DNA from: Cavia porcellus
Taxonomy: Eukaryota; Chordata; Mammalia; Rodentia; Caviidae
DNA length: 64,000 bases
NCBI RefSeq assembly: GCF_034190915.1
Contig: NW_026947695.1
Location: 1-64,000, forward strand
Reading direction: 5' to 3'
The notes under the pieces are model-generated. The model saw nothing but the letters and a program-made list of their open reading frames with translations, did no database searches and was not told where the DNA came from. A program made the position numbers and the translations under genes. Within the stretch, counting starts at the first letter, position 1. Every line of letters begins with the position of its first letter. Below are positions 51,671 to 62,754 of this stretch, in pieces.

Positions 51671-54600
51671 TGTGTTACATTAGATTCACTAGCAGGAGTG
51701 AGAAAAACATCACGGGGTGGTGCGCATTGTATGGGTGTGTGTTACATTACATTCACTAGTAGGAGTGAGAAAAACATCACGGGGTGGTGCGCATTTTATG
51801 GGTGTGTGTTACATTACATTCACTAGTAGGAGTGAGAAAAACATCACGGGGTGGTGCGCATTGTATGGGTGTGTGTTACATTACATTCACTAGTAGGAGT
51901 GAGAAAAACATCACGGGGTGGTGCGCATTGTATGGCTGTGTGTTACATTACATTCACTAATAGGAGTGAGCAAAACATCACGGGGTGGTGCGCATTGTAT
52001 GGGTGTGTGTTACATTACATTCACTAGTAGGAGTGAGCAAAACATCACGGGGTGGTGCGCATTGTATGGGTGTGTGTTACATTAGATTCACTAGTAGGAA
52101 TGAGAAAACATCACGGGGTGGTGCGCATTGTATGGGTGTGTGTTACATTATATTCACTAGTAGGAGTGAGAAAAACATCACGGGATGGTGCGCATTGTAT
52201 GGGTGTGTGTTACATTACATTCACTACTAGGAGTGAGAAAAACATCACGCGGTGGTGCGCATTGTATGGGTGTGTGTTACATTACATTCACTAGCAGGAG
52301 TGAGAAAAACATCACGGGGTGGTGCGCATTGTATGGGTGTGTGTTACATTACATTCACTAGCAGGAGTGAGAAAAACATCACGGGGTGGTGCGCATTGTA
52401 TGGGTGTGTGTTACATTACATTCACTAGCAGGAGTGAGAAAAACATCACGCGGTGGTGCGCATTGTATGGGTGTGTGTTACATTACATTCACTAGCAGGA
52501 GTGAGAAAAACATCACGGGGTGGTGTGCATTGTATGGGTGTGTGTTACATTACATTCACTAGCAGGAGTGAGAAAAACATCACAGGGTGGTGCGCATTGT
52601 ATGGGTGTGTGTTACATTAGATTCACTAGCAGGAGTGAGAAAAACATCACGGGGTGGTGCGCATTGTATGGGTGTGTGTTACATTACATTCACTGGCAGG
52701 AGTGAGAAAAACATCACGGGGTGGTGCGCATTGTATGGGTGTGTTACATTAGATTCACTAGCAGGAGTGAGAAAAACATCACGGGGTGGTGCGCATTGTA
52801 TGGGTGTGTGTTACATTACATTCACAGGTAGGAGTGAGAAAAACATCACGGGGTGGTGCGCATTGTATGGGTGTGTGTTACATTACATTCACTAGTAGGA
52901 GTGAGAAAAACATCTTGGGGTGGTGCGCATTGTATGGGTGTGTGTTACATTAGATTCACTAGTAGGAGTGAGAAAAACATCTTGGGGTGGTGCGCATTGT
53001 ATGGGTGTGTGTTACATTACATTCACTAGTAGGAGTGAGAAAAACATCACGGGGTGGTGCGCATTGTATGGCTGTGTGTTACATTACATTCACTAATAGG
53101 AGTGAGCAAAACATCACGGGGTGGTGCGCATTGTATGGGTGTGTGTTACATTAGATTCACTAGTAGGAGTGAGAAAAACATCACGGGGTGGTGCGCATTG
53201 TATGGGTGTGTGTTACATTACATTCACTACTAGGAGTGAGAAAAACATCACGGGGTGGTGCGCATTGTATGGGTGTGTGTTACATTACATTCACTAGCAG
53301 GAGTGAGAAAAACATCACGCGGTGGTGCGCATTGTATCGGTGTGTGTTACATTACATTCACTAGCAGGAGTGAGAAAAACATCACGGGGTGGTGCGCATT
53401 GTATGGGTGTGTGTTACATTACATTCACTAGTAGGAGTGAGAAAAACATCACGGGGTGGTGCGCATTGTATGGGTGTGTGTTACATTACATTCACTAGCA
53501 GGAGTGAGAAAAACATCACGCGGTGGTGCGCATTGTATGGGTGTGTGTTACATTACATTCACTAGCAGGAGGGAGAAAAACATCACGGGGTGGTGCGCAT
53601 TTTATGGGTGTGTGTTACATTACATTCACTAGCAGGAGTGAGAAAAACATCACGGGGTGGTGCGCATTGTATGGCTGTGTGTTACATTACATTCACTAAT
53701 AGGAGTGAGCAAAACATCACGGGGTGGTGCGCATTGTATGGGTGTGTGTTACATTAGATTCACTAGTAGGAGTGAGAAAAACATCACGGGGTGCTGCGCA
53801 TTGTATGGGTGTGTGTTACATTACATTCACTAATAGGAGTGAGCAAAACATCACGGGGTGGTGCGCATTGTATGGGTGTGTGTTACACTACATTCACTAG
53901 TAGGAGTGAGCAAAACATCACGGGGTGGTGCGCATTGTATGGGTGTGTGTTACATTAGATTCACTAGTAGGAATGAGAAAACATCACGGGGTGGTGCGCA
54001 TTGTATGGGTGTGTGTTACATTACATTCACTAGTAGGAGTGAGAAAAACATCACGGGGTGGTGCGCATTGTATGGGTGTGTGTTACATTACATTCACTAG
54101 TAGGAGTGATAAAAACATCACGGGGTGGTGCGCATTGTATGGGTGTGTGTTACATTAGATTCACAAGTAGGAGTGAGAAAAACATCACGGGGTGGTGCGC
54201 ATTGTATGGGTGTGTATTACATTACATTCACTAGCAGGAGTGAGAAAAGCATCACGGGGTGGTGCGCATTGTATGGGTGTGTGTTACATTACATTCACTA
54301 GCAGGAGTGACAAAAACATCACGGGGTGGTGCGCATGTATGTGTCTGTGTTACATTACATTCACTATCAGGAGTGAGAAAAACATCACGGGGTGGTGCGC
54401 ATTGTATGGGTGTGTGTTACATTACATTCACTAGCAGGAGTGAGAAAAACATCACGGGGTGGTGCGCATTGTATGGTTGTGTGTTACATTAGATTCACTA
54501 GCAGGAGTGAGAAAAACATCACGGGGTGGTGCGCATTGTATGGGTGTGTGTTACATTACATTCACTAGTAGGAGTGAGAAAAACATCACGGGGTGGTGCG

Positions 54601-57600
54601 CATTGTATGGGTGTGTGTTACATTACATTCACTAGTAGGAGTGAGAAAAACATCACGGGGTGCTGCGCATTGTATGGGTGTGTGTTACATTACATTCACT
54701 AGTAGGAGTGAGAAAAACATCACGGGGTGGTGCGCATTGTATGGGTGTGTGTTACATTACATTCACTAATAGGAGTGAGCAAAACATCACGGGGTGGTGC
54801 GCATTGTATGGGTGTGTGTTACATTACATTCACTAGTAGGAGTGAGCAAAACATCACGGGGTGGTGCGCATTGTATGGGTGTGTGTTACATTAGATTCAC
54901 TAGTAGGAATGAGAAAACATCACGGGGTGGTGCGCATTGTATGGGGGTGTGTTACATTAGATTCACTAGTAGGAGTGAGAAAAACATCACGGGGTGGTGC
55001 GCCTTGTATGGGTGTGTGTTACATTACATTCACTAGTAGGAGTGAGAAAAACATCACGGGGTGGTGCGCATTGTATGGGTGTGTGTTACATTACATTCAC
55101 TAGCAGGAGTGAGAAAAACATCACGCGGTGGTGCGCATTGTATGGGTGTGTGTTACATTACATTCACTAGCAGGAGTGAGAAAAACATCTCTGGGTGGTG
55201 CGCATTGTATGGGTGTGTGTTACATTACATTCACTAGTAGGAGTGAGAAAAACATCACGGGGTGGTGCGCATTGTATGGGTGTGTGTTACATTACATTCA
55301 CTAAGCAGGAGTGAGAAAAACATCACGCGGTGGTGCGCATTGTATGGGTGTGTGTTACATTAGATTCACTAGCAGGAGTGAGAAAAACATCACGGGGTGG
55401 TGCGCATTGTATGGGTGTGTGTTACATTACATTCACTAGCAGGAGTGAGAAAAACATCACGGGGTGGTGCGCATTGTATGGTTGTGTGTTACATTAGATT
55501 CACTAGCAGGAGTGAGAAAAACATCATGGGGTGGTGCGCATTGTATGGCTGTGTGTTACATTACATCCACTAATAGGAGTGAGCAAAACATCACGGGGTG
55601 GTGCGCATTGTATGGGTGTGTGTTACATTAGATTCACTAGTAGGAGTGAGAAAAACATCACGGGGTGGTGCGCATTGTATGGGTGTGTGTTACATTACAT
55701 TCACTAGTAGGAGTGAGAAAAACATCACGGGGTGCTGCGCATTGTATGGGTGTGTGTTACATTACATTCACTAATAGGAGTGAGCAAAACATCACGGGGT
55801 GGTGCGCATTGTATGGGTGTGTGTGTACACTACATTCACTAGTAGGAGTGAGCAAAACTTCACGGGGTGGTGCGCATTGTATGGGTGTGTGTTACATTAG
55901 ATTCACTAGTAGGAATGAGAAAACATCACGGGGTGGTGCACATTGTATGGGTGTGTGTTACATTAGATTCACTAGTAGGAGTGAGAAAAACATCACGGGG
56001 TGGTGCGCATTGTATGGGTGTGTGTTACATTACATTCACTAGTAGGAGTGATAAAAACATCACGGGGTGGTGCGCATTGTATGGGTGTGTGTTACATTAG
56101 ATTCACTAGTAGGAGTGAGAAAAACATCACGGGGTGGTGCGCATTGTATGGGTGTGTATTACATTACATTCACTAGCAGGAGTGAGAAAAGCATCACGGG
56201 GTGGTGCGCATTGTATGGGTGTGTGTTACATTACATTCACTAGCAGGAGTGACAAAAAAATCACGGGGTGGTGCGCATGTATGGGTCTGTGTTACATTAC
56301 ATTCACTATCAGGAGTGAGAAAAACATCACGGGGTGGTGCGCATTGTATGGGTGTGTGTTACATTACATTCACTAGCAGGAGTGAGAAAAACATCACGGG
56401 GTGGTGCCATTGTATGGTTGTGTGTTACATTAGATTCACTAGCAGGAGTGAGAAAAACATCACGGGGTGGTGCGCATTGTATGGGTGTGTGTTACATTAC
56501 ATTCACTAGCAGGAGTGAGAAAAACATCACGGGGTGGTGCGCATTGTATGGGTGTGTGTTACATTAGATTCACTAGCAGGAGTGAGAAAAACATCACGGG
56601 GTGGTGCGCATTGTATGGGTGTGTGTTACATTACATTCACTGGCAGGAGTGAGAAAAACATCACGGGGTGGTGCGCATTGTATGGGTGTGTGTTACATTA
56701 GATTCACTCGTAGGAGTGAGAAAAACATCACGGTGTGGTGCCCATTGTATGGGTGTGTGTTACATTACATTCACAGGTAGGAGTGAGAAAAATATCACGG
56801 GGTGGTGCGCATTGTATGGGTGTGTGTTACATTACATTCACTCGTAGGAGTGAGAAAAACATCACGGGGTGGTGCGCATTGTATGGGTGTGTGTTACATT
56901 ACATTCACTAGTAGGAGTGAGAAAAACATCACGGGGTGGTGCGCATTGTATGGGTGTGTGTTACATTACATTCACTAGTAGGAGTGAGAAACATCACGGG
57001 GTGGTGCGCATTGTATGGGTGTGTGTTACATTACATTCACTAGTAGGAGTGAGAAAAACATCACGGGGTGCTGCGCATTGTATGGGTGTGTGTTACATTA
57101 CATTCACTAGTAGGAGTGAGAAAAACATCACGGGGTGGTGCGCATTGTATGGGTGTGTGTTACATTACATTCACTAATAGGAGTGAGCAAAACATCACGT
57201 GGTGGTGCGCATTGTATGGGTGTGTGTTACATTACATTCACTAGTAGGAGTGAGCAAAACATCACGGGGTGGTGCGCATTGTATGGGTGTGTGTTACATT
57301 AGATTCACTAGTAGGAATGAGAAAACATCACGGGGTGGTGCGCATTGTATGGGTGTGTGTTACATTAGATTCACTAGTAGGAGTGAGAAAAACATCACGG
57401 GGTGGTGCGCATTGTATGGGTGTGTGTTACATTACATTAACTAGTAGGAGTGAGAAAAACATCACGGGGTGGTGCGCATTGTATGGGTGTGTGTTACATT
57501 ACATTCACTAGCAGGAGTGAGAAAAACATCACGCGGTGGTGCGCATTCTATGGGTGTGTGTTACATTACATTCACTAAGCAGGAGTGAGAAAAACATCAC

Positions 57601-58000
57601 TGGGTGGTGCGCATTGTATGGGTGTGTGTTACATTACATTCACTAGTAGGAGTGAGAAAAACATCACGGGGTGGTGCGCATTGTATGGGTGTGTGTTACA
57701 TTACATTCACTAGCAGGAGTGAGAAAAACATCACGGGTGGTGCGCATTGTATGGGTGTGTGTTACATTAGATTCACTACAGGAGTGAGAAAAACATCACG
57801 GGTGGTGCGCATTGTATGGGTGTGTGTTACATTACATTCACTAGCAGGAGTGAGAAAAACATCACGGGGTGCGTGCGCATTGTATGGTTGTGTGTTACAT
57901 TAGATTCACTAGCAGGAGTGAGAAAAACATCATGGGGTGGTGGGCATTGTATGGGTGTGTTTCCTTACATTCACTGGCAGGAGTGAGAAAAACATCACGG
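51570..58000 (+). repeat. 6.6-6.9-kb tandem duplication, copy 2
   Basis: Second copy of 44,680-51,480, lacking the four-monomer segment. Private changes include TGTGTCTGTG near 54,340, a one-base gain in the GT tract near 55,824, a one-base loss in GGTGCCATTG near 56,407 and a two-base loss in GAGAAACATC near 56,991. Its last 350 bp are unusually rich in small insertions and deletions. Confidence 0.75.
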
Positions 58001-58085
58001 GGATGGTGCGCATTGTATGGTGTGTGTTACATTACATTCACTAGCAGGAGTGAGAAAAACATCACGGGGCGGGGTGGTGCGCATT
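57720..58085 (+). repeat. Indel-rich patch of monomers
   Basis: About six consecutive units carry roughly nine length changes or odd substitutions: CACGGGTGG (twice), CACTACAGG, GGTGCGTGCGC, GGTGGGCATTG, GTGTTTCCTTAC, CGGGGATGG, TATGGTGTG and GGGGCGGGGTGG. The equivalent stretches near 51,098-51,350 and 60,798-61,050 are nearly free of such changes. Most involve runs of the same base or GT steps, as expected from poorly resolved reads. Confidence 0.7.
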
Positions 58086-58800
58086 GTATGGGTGTGTGTT
58101 ACATTACATTCACTAGCAGGAGTGAGAAAAACATCACAGGGTGGTGCGCATTGTATGGGTGTGTGTTACATTACATTCACTAGCAGGAGTGAGAAAAACA
58201 TCACGGGGTGGTGCGCATTGTATGGGTGTGTGTTACATTAGATTCACTAGCAGGAGTGAGAAAAACATCACGGGGTGGTGCGCATTGTATGGGTGTGTGT
58301 TACATTACATTCACTTGCAGGAGTGAGAAAAACATCACGGGGTGGTGCGCATTGTATGGGTGTGTGTTACATTAGATTCACTAGTAGGAGTGAGAAAAAC
58401 ATCACGGGGTGGTGCGCATTGTATGGGTGTGTGTTACATTACATTCACTGGCAGGAGTGAGAAAAACATCACGGGGTGGTGCGCATTGTATGGTTGTGTG
58501 TTACATTAGATTCACTAGCAGGAGTGAGAAAAACATCATGGGGTGGTGCGCATTGTATGGGTGTGTTACATTACATTCACTGGCAGGAGTGAGAAAAACA
58601 TCACGGGGTGGTGCGCATTGTATGGGTGTGTGTTACATTATATTCACTAGTAGGAGTGAGAAAAACATCACGGGGTGGTGCGCATTGTATGGGTGTGTGT
58701 TACATTACATTCACAGGTAGGAGTGAGAAAAACATCACGGGGTGGTGCGCATTGTATGGGTGTGTGTTACATTACATTCACTCGAAGGAGTGAGAAAAAC
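58075..58800 (+). repeat. ~0.73-kb block copied at 61.35-62.08 kb (offset 3276 bp)
   Basis: The series CACAGGG, CACTTGCAGG, CACTGGCAGG, TATGGTTGTG with CATCATGGGG, the 65-bp TGGGTGTGTTAC unit, TTATATTC and CACAGGTAGG is the same in both places. The copy begins just right of the indel-rich patch and ends at a CTCGAAGG unit, where the distal copy has CTCGTAGG. Confidence 0.72.
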
Positions 58801-58869
58801 ATCACGGGGTGGTGCGCATTGTATGGGTGTGTGTTACATTAGATTCACTAGTAGGAATGAGAAAACATC

Positions 58870-61370
58870 ACGGGGTGGTGCGCATTGTATGGGTGTGTGT
58901 TACATTACATTCACTAGTAGGAGTGAGCAAAACTTCACGGGGTGGTGCGCATTGTATGGGTGTGTGTTACATTAGATTCACTAGTAGGAATGAGAAAACA
59001 TCACGGGGTGGTGCGCATTGTATGGGTGTGTGTTACATTAGATTCACTAGTAGGAGTGAGAAAAACATCACGGGGTGGTGCGCATTGTATGGGTGTGTGT
59101 TACATTACATTCACTAGTAGGAGTGATAAAAACATCACGGGGTGGTGCGCATTGTATGGGTGTGTGTTACATTAGATTCACTAGTAGGAGTGAGAAAAAC
59201 ATCACGGGGTGGTGCGCATTGTATGGGTGTGTATTACATTACATTCACTAGCAGGAGTGAGAAAAGCATCACGGGGTGGTGCGCATTGTATGGGTGTGTG
59301 TTACATTACATTCACTAGCAGGAGTGACAAAAAAATCACGGGGTGGTGCGCATGTATGGGTCTGTGTTACATTACATTCACTATCAGGAGTGAGAAAAAC
59401 ATCACGGGGTGGTGCGCATTGTATGGGTGTGTGTTACATTACATTCACTAGCAGGAGTGAGAAAAACATCACGGGGTGGTGCGCATTGTATGGTTGTGTG
59501 TTACATTAGATTCACTAGCAGGAGTGAGAAAAACATCACGGGGTGGTGCGCATTGTATGGGTGTGTGTTACATTACATTCACTAGCAGGAGTGAGAAAAA
59601 CATCACGGGGTGGTGCGCATTGTATGGGTGTGTGTTACATTAGATTCACTAGCAGGAGTGAGAAAAACATCACGGGGTGGTGCGCATTGTATGGGTGTGT
59701 GTTACATTACATTCACTGGCAGGAGTGAGAAAAACATCACGGGGTGGTGCGCATTGTATGGGTGTGTGTTACATTAGATTCACTCGTAGGAGTGAGAAAA
59801 ACATCACGGTGTGGTGCGCATTGTATGGGTGTGTGTTACATTACATTCACAGGTAGGAGTGAGAAAAATATCACGGGGTGGTGCGCATTGTATGGGTGTG
59901 TGTTACATTACATTCACTCGTAGGAGTGAGAAAAACATCACGGGGTGGTGCGCATTGTATGGGTGTGTGTTACATTACATTCACTAGTAGGAGTGAGAAA
60001 AACATCACGGGGTGGTGCGCATTGTATGGGTGTGTGTTACATTACATTCACTAGTAGGAGTGAGAAAACCATCACGGGGTGGTGCGCATTGTATGGGTGT
60101 GTGTTACATTACATTCACTAGTAGGAGTGAGAAAAACATCACGGGGTGCTGCGCATTGTATGGGTGTGTGTTACATTACATTCACTAGTAGGAGTGAGAA
60201 AAACATCACGGGGTGGTGCGCATTGTATGGGTGTGTGTTACATTACATTCACTAATAGGAGTGAGCAAAACATCACTTGGTGGTGCGCATTGTATGGGTG
60301 TGTGTTACATTACATTCACTAGTAGGAGTGAGCAAAACATCACGGGGTGGTGCGCATTGTATGGGTGTGTGTTACATTAGATTCACTAGTAGGAATGAGA
60401 AAACATCACGGGGTGGTGCGCATTGTATGGGTGTGTGTTACATTAGATTCACTAGTAGGAGTGAGAAAAACATCACGGGGTGGTGCGCTTTGTATGGGTG
60501 TGTGTTACATTACATTAACTAGTAGGAGTGAGAAAAACATCACGGGGTGGTGCGCATTGTATGGGTGTGTGTTACATTACATTCACTAGCAGGAGTGAGA
60601 AAAACATCACGCGGTGGTGCGCATTCTATGGGTGTGTGTTACATTACATTCACTAGCAGGAGTGAGAAAAACATCACTGGGTGGTGCGCATTGTATGGGT
60701 GTGTGTTACATTACATTCACTAGTAGGAGTGAGAAAAACATCACGGGGTGGTGCGCATTGTATGGGTGTGTGTTACATTACATTCACTAAGCAGGAGTGA
60801 GAAAAACATCACGCGGTGGTGCGCATTGTATGGGTGTGTGTTACATTAGATTCACTAACAGGAGTGAGAAAAACATCACGGGGTGGTGCGCATTGTATGG
60901 GTGTGTGTTACATTACATTCACTAGCAGGAGTGAGAAAAACATCACGGGGTGGTGCGCATTGTATGGTTGTGTGTTACATTAGATTCACTAGCAGGAGTG
61001 AGAAAAACATCATGGGGTGGTGCGCATTGTATGGGTGTGTTACATTACATTCACTGGCAGGAGTGAGAAAAACATCACGGGGTGGTGCGCATTGTATGGG
61101 TGTGTGTTACATTATATTCACTAGTAGGAGTGAGAAAAACATCACGGGGTGGTGCGCATTGTATGGGTGTGTGTTACATTACATTCACAGGTAGGAGTGA
61201 GAAAAACATCACGGGGTGGTGCGCATTGTATGGGTGTGTGTTACATTACATTCACTCGCAGGAGTGAGAAAAACATCACGGGGTGGTGCGCATTGTATGG
61301 GTGTGTGTTACATTACATTCACTAGCAGGAGTGAGAAAAACATCACGGGGTGGTGCGCATTGTATGGGTG
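58870..61370 (+). repeat. 2.5-kb block, copy 2 (offset 9700 bp)
   Basis: Near-identical copy of 49,170-51,670, although 7.2 kb of other array sequence lies between them. The constant 9700-bp offset means no net gain or loss of bases since the copying. Its left edge abuts a GGAATGAG unit that is not present at the source, which marks the junction. Confidence 0.8.
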
Positions 61371-61640
61371 TGTGTTACATTACATTCACTAGCAGGAGTG
61401 AGAAAAACATCACAGGGTGGTGCGCATTGTATGGGTGTGTGTTACATTACATTCACTAGCAGGAGTGAGAAAAACATCACGGGGTGGTGCGCATTGTATG
61501 GGTGTGTGTTACATTAGATTCACTAGCAGGAGTGAGAAAAACATCACGGGGTGGTGCGCATTGTATGGGTGTGTGTTACATTACATTCACTTGCAGGAGT
61601 GAGAAAAACATCACGGGGTGGTGCGCATTGTATGGGTGTG
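60850..61640 (+). repeat. 802-bp tandem duplication, copy 1
   Basis: Twelve monomers (804 bp minus the two bases missing in the short TGGGTGTGTTAC unit) matching the following 802 bp. Shared order: TATGGTTGTG, CATCATGGGG, short unit near 61,036, TTATATTC, CACAGGTAGG, CTCG unit, CACAGGG and CACTTGCAGG. Confidence 0.76.
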
Positions 61641-62440
61641 TGTTACATTAGATTCACTAGTAGGAGTGAGAAAAACATCACGGGGTGGTGCGCATTGTAT
61701 GGGTGTGTGTTACATTACATTCACTGGCAGGAGTGAGAAAAACATCACGGGGTGGTGCGCATTGTATGGTTGTGTGTTACATTAGATTCACTAGCAGGAG
61801 TGAGAAAAACATCATGGGGTGGTGCGCATTGTATGGGTGTGTTACATTACATTCACTGGCAGGAGTGAGAAAAACATCACGGGGTGGTGCGCATTGTATG
61901 GGTGTGTGTTACATTATATTCACTAGTAGGAGTGAGAAAAACATCACGGGGTGGTGCGCATTGTATGGGTGTGTGTTACATTACATTCACAGGTAGGAGT
62001 GAGAAAAACATCACGGGGTGGTGCGCATTGTATGGGTGTGTGTTACATTACATTCACTCGTAGGAGTGAGAAAAACATCACGGGGTGGTGCGCATTGTAT
62101 GGGTGTGTGTTACATTACATTCACTAGCAGGAGTGAGAAAAACATCACGGGGTGGTGCGCATTGTATGGGTGTGTGTTACATTACATTCACTAGCAGGAG
62201 TGAGAAAAACATCACAGGGTGGTGCGCATTGTATGGGTGTGTGTTACATTACATTCACTAGCAGGAGTGAGAAAAACATCACGGGGTGGTGCGCATTGTA
62301 TGGGTGTGTGTTACATTAGATTCACTAGCAGGAGTGAGAAAAACATCACGGGGTGGTGCGCATTGTATGGGTGTGTGTTACATTACATTCACTTGCAGGA
62401 GTGAGAAAAACATCACGGGGTGGTGCGCATTGTATGGGTG
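61641..62440 (+). repeat. 802-bp tandem duplication, copy 2
   Basis: Second copy of 60,850-61,640. The short TGGGTGTGTTAC unit is near 61,840 and the CACAGGG and CACTTGCAGG units near 62,215 and 62,393. Both copies also resemble 58,075-58,800, so three copies of this series lie within 4.4 kb. Confidence 0.76.
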
Positions 62441-62754
62441 TGTGTTACATTAGATTCACTAGCAGGAGTGAGAAAAACATCACGGGGTGGTGCGCATTGT
62501 ATGGGTGTGTGTTACATTAGATTCACTAGTAGGAATGAGAAAACATCACGGGGTGGTGCGCATTGTATGGGTGTGTGTTACATTAGATTCACTAGTAGGA
62601 GTGAGAAAAACATCACGCGGTGGTGCGCATTGTATGGGTGTGTGTTACATTAGATTCACTAGCAGGAGTGAGAAAAACATCACGGGGTGGTGCGCATTGT
62701 ATGGGTGTGTGTTACATTACATTCACTAGCAGTAGTGAGAAAAACATCACGGGG

